34,913 nt of DNA from Bacteroides sp. SM23_62 (GTDB lineage: Bacteria > Bacteroidota > Bacteroidia > Bacteroidales > SM23-62), in NCBI GenBank assembly GCA_001303955.1, contig LJUP01000027.1, forward strand, positions 1 through 34,913, read 5' to 3'. Of this stretch, positions 15,680 to 25,700 are shown piece by piece. The notes beneath the pieces are model-generated. The model did no database searches and was not told the origin of the DNA. It was given only the letters and a program-made list of their open reading frames with translations. The stretch's first letter is position 1. Every line of letters starts with the position of its first letter. Both the position numbers and the translations under genes were made by a program.

Positions 15680-17104
15680 CATCATTCCGACAAAGGTTAG
15701 AAGGCCATTGAGGATCAGGAGCTCGAAACCGAATTGGTAGCCGTTGAACCAGGATTCGGAATGAGTACTGATGATGTATGATATCAAGGGTGAGGCAATG
15801 GCTATCACGGGAACCCAGTTGTCCCGGACCCTGAATTTTGTAAAAAGCCCGAAACTGTAGAAACCCAGCAACGGTCCGTAAGTATAGCCTGCGGCCGTGA
15901 AAATCGCACTGATCACGTTCTGGTTATTGATCATTTTAAAAACCAGGATAAAAGCCAGTAAGACAATCGAGAGGCCTATATGGACCATTTTTCTTAACCT
16001 TTGAAGGCGTTTTTCCGGTAGCCTGGCACCATTTAGGATATCCACCGTGAAGGAGGTTGTAAGGGAAGTCAGGGCACTGTCGGCACTCGAATATGCCGCA
16101 GCTACCAGCCCGATCATAAAGAAAATTGCCACCGCCGGGGTCAGGTAGCCCCTTGTTGCGATCAGGGGGAACAGATCATCAGACTGCGTGGGTAAAGGAA
16201 TGGCGTTCCGGGCTGCAAAAATGAATAAAAGTGCGCCCAGTGAGAGGAAAAGGAACTTTACCGGGACCAGGGCGATACTCATCCAGAACATATTCTTCTG
16301 TGCATCCCTCAGATTCCTGCAGGATAAATTCTTTTGCATCATGTCCTGGTCAAGTCCGGTCATAACAATGGCTATAAATGCCCCGCTCAGAAATTGTTTG
16401 ATAAAATGATGCCCTGCTTTCCAGTCCCGGAAAAAGAAAATCCTGCTGTATGCTGACTCACTTATCTCAAATGCCATTCCCCGCAGGTTCAGATCCAGCT
16501 CCTGCCCGATCAAGACCACGGTGACAATGACCGCCAGCAACATGAACAGTGTTTGCAGGGTGTCAGTCCAGATAATGGTCTTGATCCCTCCCCGGAAAGT
16601 ATACAGCCAGATCAGCAGGATGGTGATCACTACGGTTGTCCAGAAAGGTATATTCCAGCTGCTGAAGATACTGATATGCAATACATTGGCAACCAGGAAC
16701 AGGCGGAAAGAGGCACCGATAACCCGGGAAACCAGGAAAAAGGAGGCCCCAGTCTTGTAGGACCACCACCCGAAACGGCTTTCCAGGTAAGTATAGATGG
16801 AAGTCAGGTTCAGTTTATAGTACAGGGGCAATAATACCTGAATGATGATGAAATATCCCAACAGGTAACCCAGTACCATCTGCATGTAGGAAAACTGACT
16901 GTTCCCTACCCAACCCGGTACGGAAATGAAGGTAACCCCCGAAAGGGTTGCGCCTATCATTCCAAAGGCCACGATATACCAAGGCGATTTCCTGTTGCCT
17001 ATAAAAAAAGAGGCATTGTCGGCATGGCGTCCGGTCAGCTGGGAAATGACCAGGATCAATCCAAAATAAAGCAGAATAACAGTCAGGACGAGAAATGAAG
17101 ACAT
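15611..17104 (-). CDS. Sodium:solute symporter (SSS family)
   Basis: This is an integral membrane transporter of the SSS family (LeuT fold), 497 residues, with roughly 13 hydrophobic helices. The N-terminus FLVLTVILLYFGLILVISQ is followed by the family-typical FFIGNRKSPWYIVAFGMIGATLSGVTFISVPGW, RVIGASFRLFLVANVL and the conserved AAYSSADSALTSLTTSFTVDIL segment near residue 340, which carries the serines that usually contribute to a sodium site. The substrate cannot be read from sequence; annotation as a proline, glucose or sialic acid carrier would be unsafe. The last 23 residues are encoded in the loop and right arm of the long inverted repeat shared with the convergent gene. Divergent from recR. 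Confidence 0.95.
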   Translation of the reverse strand: MSSFLVLTVILLYFGLILVISQLTGRHADNASFFIGNRKSPWYIVAFGMIGATLSGVTFISVPGWVGNSQFSYMQMVLGYLLGYFIIIQVLLPLYYKLNLTSIYTYLESRFGWWSYKTGASFFLVSRVIGASFRLFLVANVLHISIFSSWNIPFWTTVVITILLIWLYTFRGGIKTIIWTDTLQTLFMLLAVIVTVVLIGQELDLNLRGMAFEISESAYSRIFFFRDWKAGHHFIKQFLSGAFIAIVMTGLDQDMMQKNLSCRNLRDAQKNMFWMSIALVPVKFLFLSLGALLFIFAARNAIPLPTQSDDLFPLIATRGYLTPAVAIFFMIGLVAAAYSSADSALTSLTTSFTVDILNGARLPEKRLQRLRKMVHIGLSIVLLAFILVFKMINNQNVISAIFTAAGYTYGPLLGFYSFGLFTKFRVRDNWVPVIAIASPLISYIISTHSESWFNGYQFGFELLILNGLLTFVGMMIIRKRGLDIKTSAENDGGNHHL

Positions 17105-17156
17105 AATTCAGTGAGTTCCTTCCCTGGGGGAATCATTATACAAATAAATAAAAAAA

Positions 17157-17187
17157 TTGCCTGATGTGGAATTTGGTGTTATTTTTG
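17157..17187 (+). promoter_or_regulatory. Promoter for recR
   Basis: TTG at 17157-17159 is followed after 20 bases by TATTTTTG at 17180-17187, a perfect TAnnTTTG box ending 23 bases before the ATG at 17211. This supports 17211 rather than the upstream TTG as the start. Confidence 0.55.
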
Positions 17188-17210
17188 AAAAGTTCCTGAA
17201 ACCTGATACG

Positions 17211-17858
17211 ATGTCAGCATTCCACAATTATCCTTCAAAACTGTTGGAGCAGGCTGTCCGTGAGTTTGCTTCTCTGCCCGGCATTGGCAACAAGACGGCT
17301 CTCAGGCTGGTGCTGCACCTGCTGAAGCAGGATGAAGAAGATGTGGAAAATTTTGGGAACGCCATGATCGAACTTAAAAAGAACATCCATCACTGCAAGA
17401 TCTGCCAGAATATATCCGACACAGAGCGCTGCCAGATCTGCTCGAATCCAAACCGCGCCCGGGAACAGGTCTGTGTCGTTGAAAACATCAGGGATGTAAT
17501 GGCTATCGAGGGTACCAACCAGTATACCGGACTATACCATGTGCTCGGCGGGATCATTTCTCCGATTGATGGGGTGGGACCCGGTGACCTGACCATTGAT
17601 CAACTCGAGCAACGTATCAAACAAGGCGGAACAGATGAGGTGATCCTGGCCCTCAGCACAACCATGGAAGGGGATACGACCAATTTTTACATTTATAAAA
17701 GGCTCCAGTCCTATCCAATCAGGATAACCACACTGGCCCGTGGGGTATCCATCGGTGACGAACTGGAATACGCAGATGAGATCACTCTGGGCCGATCGAT
17801 CCTCGACAGAACACCTTTCGAGGTTAGTTTTTCCGGCAGAAAACAGGATCCCTCCTGA
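17211..17858 (+). CDS. recR: Recombination mediator RecR
   Basis: This is RecR, 215 residues from the ATG at 17211; a TTG at 17157 in the same frame lies inside the promoter. With RecF/RecO it helps load RecA onto SSB-coated DNA at gaps. The helix-hairpin-helix region has [20 protein letters not shown] (residues 19-38). The C4 zinc finger uses Cys62, Cys65, Cys74 and Cys77. The Toprim domain (about 84-180) has [13 protein letters not shown] and the [19 protein letters not shown] motif. All family landmarks are present at normal spacing. Although the family occurs beside dnaX in many genomes, here it stands between a divergent symporter and a PLP decarboxylase. Confidence 0.97.
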   Translation: MSAFHNYPSKLLEQAVREFASLPGIGNKTALRLVLHLLKQDEEDVENFGNAMIELKKNIHHCKICQNISDTERCQICSNPNRAREQVCVVENIRDVMAIEGTNQYTGLYHVLGGIISPIDGVGPGDLTIDQLEQRIKQGGTDEVILALSTTMEGDTTNFYIYKRLQSYPIRITTLARGVSIGDELEYADEITLGRSILDRTPFEVSFSGRKQDPS

Positions 17859-17887
17859 GCCGGATTTTTTGTTTCCGGAATCCATCT

Positions 17888-17895
17888 TAAATTTG
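17888..17895 (+). promoter_or_regulatory. -7 box upstream of the decarboxylase gene
   Basis: TAAATTTG perfectly matches TAnnTTTG and ends 23 bases before the ATG at 17919. No good -33 TTTG is at the expected distance. Confidence 0.4.
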
Positions 17896-17918
17896 TTGTT
17901 CACATTAATCTTCTGATC

Positions 17919-19160
17919 ATGGAACTTATAAACAGCCAGTATGTAATTGACAGTATCCCTGTATGTGATCTCATTGAGAAGTACGGATCTCCCCTTTACG
18001 TCTATGATACATCCAGGATGGAGAAGCAGTACAGGCGCCTTGAAAAGGCTTTTGAAGGTTCCCGGATAAGGATTCATTATGCCTGTAAGGCACTGACCAA
18101 TATGAATGTGCTCAGCTTTTTCAAGGGTCTTGGCAGCGGACTGGATGCGGTTTCCATTCAGGAGGTGATACTTGGACTCCGGGCAGGTTATGATCCCCAG
18201 GATATCCTGTATACACCCAACTGCGTATCTCTTGAGGAGATCAACGAGGCTGTGGACCTGGGGGTAAGGATCAATATAGACAGCATTTCCATACTCGAGC
18301 AATTCGGACATCAGCATGGGGGAAACGTCCCGATCTGCATACGTATCAACCCGCATATCATGGCAGGAGGGAACCAGAAGATATCTACCGGGCATATCGA
18401 TTCAAAATTTGGTATCTCCATTTACCAGCTGCCACATGTGGAACGGATTATAGAGACCAATAAAATGAAGGTGGAAGGGATCCATATGCATACAGGATCA
18501 GACATCCTTGATGTGGATGTATTTCTTCGCGGTATTGAGATCCTGCTTGAATCATCCAGCCATTTCAAGGACCTGGACTACATCGACATCGGATCTGGTT
18601 TTAAAGTAGCCTACCGGGAAGGGGATAACTTCACCGATATTGAATCATTCGGGAAAAGCCTTTCGAAGCGTTTCAATAAGTTCAGCAGTGATTATGGTAA
18701 GGATCTGACCCTGATCTTTGAGCCGGGAAAATTCCTGGTCAGCGAGGCAGGTTATTTCATGGCCAGGGTCAATGTGATCAAGCAAACCACCGCGACTGTG
18801 TTCGCCGGACTTGACACAGGCATGAACCATTTCATCCGGCCCATGTTTTATGATGCCTATCACCAGATCATCAATGTGTCCAACCCAACAGGTAAAAAAA
18901 CACGAATATATACTGTCGTAGGCTATATTTGTGAAACCGACACTTTTGGCTGGAACCGGAAAATTACAGAGATCGCCGAAGGAGACATCCTGGCTTTTAA
19001 AAATGCGGGAGCCTATTGCTATGCCATGTCATCCAATTACAATTCCAGGTACAGGCCGGCTGAGGTCTTGTTGCACAAACAGAGGGATTACCTGATCAGG
19101 AGAAGGGAAGAGATGGAGGACCTGACCCGCAATCAGGTTATACTTAAGGATATATTCTGA
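17919..19160 (+). CDS. lysA: Diaminopimelate decarboxylase
   Basis: This is a fold-III PLP decarboxylase of 413 residues, best called diaminopimelate decarboxylase, the last step of lysine synthesis. The PLP lysine is Lys57 in HYACKAL. HMHTGSDI near residue 188 and DIGSGF near 223 are phosphate- and cofactor-site motifs. EPGKFLV near residue 267 and the active-site CETDTFG with Cys338 follow. The substrate region GAYCYAMSSNYNSRYRPAEVL lies near 365-385; that ending fits LysA well. Related ornithine, arginine and carboxynorspermidine decarboxylases are less likely. No other lysine genes are adjacent. It lies 60 bases after recR and has its own -7 box. Confidence 0.93.
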   Translation: MELINSQYVIDSIPVCDLIEKYGSPLYVYDTSRMEKQYRRLEKAFEGSRIRIHYACKALTNMNVLSFFKGLGSGLDAVSIQEVILGLRAGYDPQDILYTPNCVSLEEINEAVDLGVRINIDSISILEQFGHQHGGNVPICIRINPHIMAGGNQKISTGHIDSKFGISIYQLPHVERIIETNKMKVEGIHMHTGSDILDVDVFLRGIEILLESSSHFKDLDYIDIGSGFKVAYREGDNFTDIESFGKSLSKRFNKFSSDYGKDLTLIFEPGKFLVSEAGYFMARVNVIKQTTATVFAGLDTGMNHFIRPMFYDAYHQIINVSNPTGKKTRIYTVVGYICETDTFGWNRKITEIAEGDILAFKNAGAYCYAMSSNYNSRYRPAEVLLHKQRDYLIRRREEMEDLTRNQVILKDIF

Positions 19161-19199
19161 TCGTTAGAAATATAATCCTTTAATTATTGGTCCCCGCCT

Positions 19200-21164
19200 A
19201 TGGATCTGTCCATCATCATTGTCAACTACAACGTCAAGTACTTCCTGGAGCAGTGCCTGCACTCGGTGCAGCGTGCCAGCGGACACTTACAGACGGAGGT
19301 ACATGTAGTTGACAATAATTCCGTAGACGGTTCCTGTGCAATGGTACAGGAAAAATTTCCGGAAGTAAACCTGATCCGCAACGATCAGAACCTTGGTTTT
19401 GCTGTGGCCAACAACCAGGCCATCAGAAAATCAACCGGAAGGTATGTTCTGCTGCTGAATCCGGATACGGTCATCGAGGAGGATACACTGACCAAATGTG
19501 TGGGATATATGGATGAACATCCGGATATCGGGGGACTCGGGGTCAAGATGATAGACGGGAAGGGTGATTTCCTTCCGGAATCAAAAAGAAGCCTGCCAAC
19601 ACCCAGGGTGGCTTTTTTCAAAATATTCGGACTTTCAAAGTTATTTCCCAGGTCCCGCATATTCGGGAGATACCACCTTGGTTATCTGGACAAGGAAAAG
19701 ATCCACCCCGTCGAGATCCTGTCCGGGGCCTTCATGATGCTGCGCAAATCAGCACTGGACAAGGTCGGGCTGCTGGATGAGGATTTTTTCATGTACGGCG
19801 AAGATATTGATATGTCCTATCGCCTGCTGAGTGCGGGATACAAGAATATCTACTACCCGGAATCCACCATCATCCATTACAAGGGGGAAAGCACCAAAAA
19901 AGGTTCCCTGAACTACGTGCTCACCTTCTATAAGGCCATGATCAAATTTGCCCGTAAGCACTTTTCCAAAAAGATGGCCAAAAGCTATGCAGCCATCATT
20001 AACCTGGCTGTCTATTTCCGGGCGCTCCTGGCCGTGCTCAGGCGTTTTGTAAGAAATTTCTCCCTGCCGGTGTTCCAGGCCCTTCTGATCTATATAGGAT
20101 TCTACCTGATCAAACCGGTGTGGGAGCTCTACAAATTCCAGGGCAATACCCAGTATCCCCGTGAATACATGACCATTGTTGTTCCTGTTTATATCCTGAT
20201 CTGGCTGATATCCCTGTTTTTTTCAGGTGCCTATGACACACCTGTAAAACCCTCACGCATCTTCAAGGGGATTTTTACTGGGACACTGGTCATCCTTGTG
20301 ATCTATGCCCTGCTCCCCGAATCCCTCCGTTTCTCCAGGGCCCTTTTGCTCATGGGAGCTGCCTGGGCCATGATATCCAGCTACCTGATCAGCCTTTTTT
20401 TCCATTTTTCCCGAATTACCGGTTTCAGGTTTGAGATGAAAAGAAACAAGAAAATAGTTATTATAGGGAAACACGATGAATCCAGGCGTGTGGAATCGAT
20501 GTTTCAAAAAGCAGGGGCAAAAGGTCAGATCCTGGGATTTGTGAACCCCGAGGTGAAAGAGGATGACAGCTACCTGGGACATATTGGCCAGCTACAGGAA
20601 ATCATCAAGATCAACCATATTGACGAGATTATTTTCTGTGCAAGAGATATTTCGTCGCAGGATATCATCCGCAAGATGATGCTTCTGACCAATGGCAGGG
20701 TAGAATACAAGATTGCCCCCCCTGAGAGCCTGTCCATCATTGGCAGCCATTCTATCAATACACCTGGCGATCTCTACCTCATTGATTTTGAATCGATAAA
20801 TAAACCGGCAAACAGACGGAATAAAAAATTCTTCGATGTGGTGTCTTCCATTATCCTGATGGCAGGCACACCCATCCTGGTGTTCATGGTGAAGCATCCC
20901 GCACAGGCCCTGGTAAATATCTTCAGGGTGCTTACCGGAAGGTACTCCTGGGTTGGTTTTCACCCGGACCCGGAACACCTGAACCTGCCAACCATAAAGC
21001 CCGGTATCCTTTTCCCGTCTGATGCCCTGGGAAGTGAAAATGCCAGTGCAGCCACCCTGGCCAACCTGAATATGATGTACGTAAAGAATTACAGTGTATT
21101 TACCGACATCATGATCCTGCTTCGGAATATCCGTCAAATAGGAAGGAAAGATCCTGATTTATAA
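19200..21164 (+). CDS. Family 2 glycosyltransferase fused to a degenerate sugar-phosphotransferase-like membrane module
   Basis: This 654-residue protein has two parts. Residues about 1-230 are a GT-A family 2 glycosyltransferase: LSIIIVNYNVKYFLEQCL, VDNNSVDGS, LLLNPDTVIEED with the metal-binding Asp, and the late MYGEDIDMSYRLLSAGY. Residues about 285-400 hold four membrane segments. A nucleotide/CoA-binding-like fold follows near 413-500 (KKIVIIGKHDESRRVE), and a final part near 540-654 starts KKFFDVVSSIILMAGTPI and includes RYSWVGFH and KPGIL. That tail recalls polyprenyl-phosphate sugar transferases of the WbaP/CpsE type but lacks their KFRSM and DELPQ core motifs. It probably adds a sugar in glycan synthesis at the inner membrane; the donor is unknown. 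Starts 40 bases after lysA. Confidence 0.9.
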   Translation: MDLSIIIVNYNVKYFLEQCLHSVQRASGHLQTEVHVVDNNSVDGSCAMVQEKFPEVNLIRNDQNLGFAVANNQAIRKSTGRYVLLLNPDTVIEEDTLTKCVGYMDEHPDIGGLGVKMIDGKGDFLPESKRSLPTPRVAFFKIFGLSKLFPRSRIFGRYHLGYLDKEKIHPVEILSGAFMMLRKSALDKVGLLDEDFFMYGEDIDMSYRLLSAGYKNIYYPESTIIHYKGESTKKGSLNYVLTFYKAMIKFARKHFSKKMAKSYAAIINLAVYFRALLAVLRRFVRNFSLPVFQALLIYIGFYLIKPVWELYKFQGNTQYPREYMTIVVPVYILIWLISLFFSGAYDTPVKPSRIFKGIFTGTLVILVIYALLPESLRFSRALLLMGAAWAMISSYLISLFFHFSRITGFRFEMKRNKKIVIIGKHDESRRVESMFQKAGAKGQILGFVNPEVKEDDSYLGHIGQLQEIIKINHIDEIIFCARDISSQDIIRKMMLLTNGRVEYKIAPPESLSIIGSHSINTPGDLYLIDFESINKPANRRNKKFFDVVSSIILMAGTPILVFMVKHPAQALVNIFRVLTGRYSWVGFHPDPEHLNLPTIKPGILFPSDALGSENASAATLANLNMMYVKNYSVFTDIMILLRNIRQIGRKDPDL

Positions 21165-21212
21165 GTTTGCCCTGAAACTTTTTTATATTTTTATCCAAGT
21201 CTGATAGCGAAA

Positions 21213-22601
21213 ATGGCACAGATCGAGATTATATTACCGGCCATGGGAGAAGGGATCATTGAAGCTGAGATCACCCGGTGGCTTGTCAGGGAGGGGGACC
21301 CCGTAGAGGTAGACACACCTGTGGTGGAAGTGGCGACGGACAAGGTGGATAGTGAGATACCATCTCCAGGCACCGGCATCATTCAAAAAATCCTGAGCGC
21401 TGAGGGAGATGTACCAAAAGTGGGCCAGGTCATAGCCCTCATCTGGACCGGAACAGCCACCGAGGATCAGTCCCCCGCAGACCTGAATGAGGATGATGCT
21501 GAAATACCGGCAGGGCAAGATACCTTGCAAGAGCATCAGAAAACTGACGGGCAGAAGGAACTAGAGACAAAAGCGGCCATCAGCCAGGTTTATGAAACAA
21601 GGAACCTTTCCTTTTATGCTTTCCTGTCACCGGTGATCCGGAAAATGGCAAGGGACCATAATGTTAGTCCCATGGAGCTGGAACAGGTCAGGGGAACAGG
21701 ACTGGGAGGCCGGATCACCCGGGCAGACCTCCTGGCATACCTGGAGAACAGGGTACATGAAAATAAGGACATGACTGCCCGGCAGGATACTGTGGTTCCC
21801 GGAGCAACTTCAATCTCCGGGGAAACAGCGCCCGGAATTTCTGCCGGGACGAAGAGCAATGTGATCAGCCGGGAGCAGATTTATGGCTCTGGCGAATCAA
21901 CCATTGAGGAAATGGACCGCATGCGAAAGCTCATTGCTGATCACATGGTTTATTCCAAGCAGACTGCCCCGCATGTTACCTCTTTCGTGGAATCGGATGT
22001 CACCGGAATGATCAGCTGGCGGGAGAAGGTCAAAGATGAATTCCTGCAAAAATACGATCAGAAGCTTACCATTACCACACTGATCCTGGAGGCCGTTGCC
22101 AAAACCCTGAGGGAATACCCCGGTATCAATGTTTCCATCGACGGCTATCAAATCATCCGCAAATCATCCATTAATATTGGCATGGCCACAGCCCTGCCTG
22201 GCGGGAACCTGATCGTTCCGGTTATCCGGCATGCGGATCAGCTGAATTTACCTGGACTGGCGGCTGCCGTGAATGACCTGGCCGACCGTGCACGTGCTGG
22301 TAAACTCCAGCCTGCAGAGATCCAGGGGGGTACATTCACGGTAACCAACCTCGGTAATTTCGGGAATATCGCAGGTACACCGGTAATTAACCAGCCTGAA
22401 GTAGCCATCCTGGCGGTTGGTGCCATTCAAAAAAAACCGGCAGTCATTGAAACACCACGGGGAGAAGCCATCGGGATCAGGCAAATGATGATCCTCTCCC
22501 TGGCATATGACCATCGAATCGTGGATGGTGCGCTGGGAGGTACCTTCCTGAAAAGCATTGGAAATGCCCTTCAAAATTTTGACCCTGTAAGAAGTATTTA
22601 A
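21213..22601 (+). CDS. Dihydrolipoamide acyltransferase (E2) of a 2-oxoacid dehydrogenase complex
   Basis: This 462-residue protein is an E2 core subunit. It moves acyl groups from lipoyl-lysine to CoA. The lipoyl domain is residues 1-80 with the lipoylated Lys44 in ATDKVDSEIP. An acidic linker follows, then the E3/E1-binding domain near 137-178 (FLSPVIRKMARDHN ... GTGLGGRITRADLLAYL), a second linker, and the catalytic domain from about 230 to the end with YDHRIVDGALGG (His434, Asp438). One lipoyl domain and the motif set fit branched-chain 2-oxoacid or pyruvate complexes; the substrate cannot be decided here. No E1 or E3 gene is adjacent. It begins 48 bases after the glycosyltransferase gene. 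Confidence 0.95.
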   Translation: MAQIEIILPAMGEGIIEAEITRWLVREGDPVEVDTPVVEVATDKVDSEIPSPGTGIIQKILSAEGDVPKVGQVIALIWTGTATEDQSPADLNEDDAEIPAGQDTLQEHQKTDGQKELETKAAISQVYETRNLSFYAFLSPVIRKMARDHNVSPMELEQVRGTGLGGRITRADLLAYLENRVHENKDMTARQDTVVPGATSISGETAPGISAGTKSNVISREQIYGSGESTIEEMDRMRKLIADHMVYSKQTAPHVTSFVESDVTGMISWREKVKDEFLQKYDQKLTITTLILEAVAKTLREYPGINVSIDGYQIIRKSSINIGMATALPGGNLIVPVIRHADQLNLPGLAAAVNDLADRARAGKLQPAEIQGGTFTVTNLGNFGNIAGTPVINQPEVAILAVGAIQKKPAVIETPRGEAIGIRQMMILSLAYDHRIVDGALGGTFLKSIGNALQNFDPVRSI

Positions 22602-22685
22602 CCATTCATCCCGCCCAGGCTTTGACTGAAAATCTAAGCCCATTCAACACTACCACACACACTGCCTGCTAAAAAAATGGTTATC

Positions 22686-22716
22686 AACAACCGGGGATCC
22701 CTTATAATTGGTTGTT
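22686..22716. other. Stem-loop in the E2/TPR-PD40 intergenic region
   Basis: AACAACC (22686-22692) pairs with GGTTGTT (22710-22716) around a 17-base loop that itself contains the palindrome GGGATCCC. A short CTTT follows, too little for a firm terminator call. The stem's right arm overlaps the -33-like element of the next promoter, so either E2 termination or regulation is possible. Confidence 0.3.
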
Positions 22717-22740
22717 CTTTCAGTTAAATTCTTAAATTTG
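22712..22740 (+). promoter_or_regulatory. Promoter for the first TPR-PD40 gene
   Basis: TTG at 22712-22714 lies 18 bases before TAAATTTG at 22733-22740, a perfect TAnnTTTG box ending 29 bases before the ATG. The rest of this 168-base gap shows only the stem-loop described separately. Confidence 0.5.
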
Positions 22741-22769
22741 TTAAATACCACTTTGATGTTCGAAATTAT

Positions 22770-25700
22770 ATGAAACCTCATTCCGTACTTCTGCTTGCTT
22801 TCTGCATGCTCTGTCAATACGGCTTAACCCAGCCCGAGGAGAATTTCCGGGAATTGTTTCTGTATGCTGAATCGGAGTTCCTTTTCGAGGAATATGCCGA
22901 GGCATTGCCAAACTATCTGCGCCTGAACAAACAATACCCGGATAATGACAACATCAACTATAAAATAGGGGTCTGTTACCTTAATGATCCCTATGAAAAA
23001 GACAAGGCTATCGCATTCCTTGAAAAAGCGGTCCAGAATATCAACCCGAAGTTCAAGGAGAACAGTTTTAAGGAAACAGGGGCCCCGCTGGAAGCTAATT
23101 TTTACCTTGGTAATGCCTACCGGATCAATGATCAGCTTGAGAAGGCCATTGAAACTTACGCTCATTTTAAGGACCAGGCCGATCCGGAACTGTATGACCT
23201 GGACCTGGTGAATGAACAGATCACAGCCTGCAAGAATGCGATGAATCTTAAAACCAGGCCTGTGGATATTGATATTGTAAATCTGGGTGACCGGGTAAAT
23301 ACGAGATTCTCGGATATTCAGCCGGTGATCTCCGGGGATGAAACCAGGCTGGTATACATTCAGAAACAGGCTTTCTTTGATGCCCTTGCCTTTTCGGAGA
23401 AGATTGACGGGGAATGGTCATTCCCAAGAATCCTGATGGAAGAGTTGCAGGTGGATGACGATGTCTACCCGACATCTCTTTCCTATGACGGAAATACACT
23501 GTTCATCTACCGGAATGATAATTTCACAGGCAACCTGTATACCAGTAATTATAAAGACGGCAGGTGGTCCTCCCTGACCAGGCTGAATGAAAACATCAAC
23601 ACAAAATACTGGGAATCTCATGCAAGCCTGAACAGGCAAGGAGACACATTGTATTTTACCAGTAACCGGAAAGGTGGATACGGTGGACTGGACATTTATT
23701 ATTCAGTAAAAGGATCGAATAATGACTGGGGACAGGCGGTCAATATTGGACCAACCATCAACACCAAATACAACGAGGAGACACCCTTCCTTACCTCTGA
23801 TGGCAAAACATTGTATTTCAGCTCTTACGGGCATTATAACATGGGGGGTTATGATGTGCTTTACACAACAAAGCTGTCAGATGGAAGCTGGGCCGTCCCT
23901 ATCAATGCGGGTTTCCCGATCAATACCACGGACGATGATGTTTTCCTCAACCCGGTTCAAAATGGCGCTTTTGCCTATTTTCCACGCTACCGGGATGACG
24001 GCCTGGGACGTACCGATATTTACAGGCTTGAAATCTATTCAGAGACCCACCCGAGGAAATTCATGGTCAACGGAATGGTTGGCATGGCGGATGGAGCCCG
24101 CCTCACCAACCCTGTCCAAATCGCCGTTATCGAACATTATACACGGGACACTGTGGCCGTTACCTCCGTTGACCTGGCAACTGGTGCGTTCACTTTCATG
24201 GCTGCGGCCGGAACATATGACCTGCTGGTGGAAGGGGAGGATTATGAAACTGCCTCACGAAGTCTCGAAATACCCAAGGATTACCTGAAAAAGGAACTGG
24301 CTTTGACATCAGCCATCCTCCTTACACAGTCCAAACGCCTGATGGACATGCCACCCAAAATCTTGGATAAGATAAAAGTCAGGGATACAGTGATTTTTGT
24401 AAACTCAGGTGAACCCATTGAGATTCCGATGACACTTGAAAGAAATGCCGAACTGGATGTAGATATATATTACAACGGCAAACTCAACCGGTTTGAAACG
24501 CATAAGATCGAACGAAGGAGGTATGTTTATACATATGTCCCGGTGCCCGGTGAAAACCTGCTCAGGTTCAAGCTGACAGACAGGCAGGGTAACCTCAGTT
24601 TCAAGGATATTCGGGTAATTTATACCCCGGTTGTCCTCTCTGCTGAGGATCGTCTCGCACCGAAGGCGGCAGCCTTGGCTGCAACCATACTCCCTGAAGA
24701 TGAACTCGAGGCATACAGGAAGAGGCTTGTCGAGAATGCTCATGGGGACCTCAAAAGTGTATTGCAGGACCTGGATCTCGCAGCTGCCGGCATCTCCTCG
24801 GTTGAGCAGCTGGTTAATCATCTCAAAGAGCAGGCCGCATCCCATGATTATACAGAAGATGATGTGGACAGGTTGATCGTGATCACCCCGTTTGACGAAC
24901 TGGGATGGACGGAACACCTGTACCGAAAAATGACAGCCGCGGCAGAAGGTGACCTTAAAAAGGTACTGGAGGAATTAAACCTTGAGGAAGAAGGGATCAT
25001 CAGGGAGGAACAGCTCGTAAATTACCTTAAAACCCGTGCAGCTGAAAATGAATATACATCCCAGGATGTCGACGACCTGATCCTTAAGGTCTTGCAGATC
25101 AAGTACCTGAGTGATTACCTTGCTCAGCTCATCAAAATCTGTCCGGATGACAGCCTGCGGATGGCATTGGAGAATATTGACCTTAACCATGCCGGCCTGA
25201 CCAACCTGACGGAACTTTATGAACATGTGCTGGACAAGGCAGAAAGCGCTGGCTATGATAAAGGGTCAGCCAACAGGCTTTTCGCAGAACTCGCCCAGCA
25301 TATGGACCTGCAGGGGTTGATTGGTCATCTGGCAGAAGAATCTTCCGGAGATTTGCAGCTATTGCTTATGGGACTGGATCCCGGAGCAGAGGGAATTGAA
25401 AATGCCTCGGACCTGATGACCTACCTGCTGGAGGCAGCCGGCAAGCATGATTATACACAGGAGGAGGTACTGAGGCTGCTGACGGATTACATCACCATGG
25501 AAGACCTGAAAGAGATCATTCAGATCCTTATCAGCATCTCCACGGGTGACCTCGAGGATGTGCTGATCAATCTTGACCCGGAGCGGGATGGTATCCATGA
25601 CCTGGCAGACCTCTTCCATTATCTGCTGGATCAGGCGGCCAGCCATGATTATACGGAAGATGATGTGATCAAGCTCTTCCTGAACCTTCTGAAGATTCTT

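Noticed and set aside
17860-17878. CCGGA/TCCGG hairpin with internal T run after recR as a terminator
   Set aside because: The T run is in the loop, not after the stem, so it does not fit an intrinsic terminator.
17532-18395. A 287-codon open frame on the minus strand across recR and lysA
   Set aside because: It lies antisense to two fully recognisable genes, has no family motif, and its composition fits a shadow of their codons.
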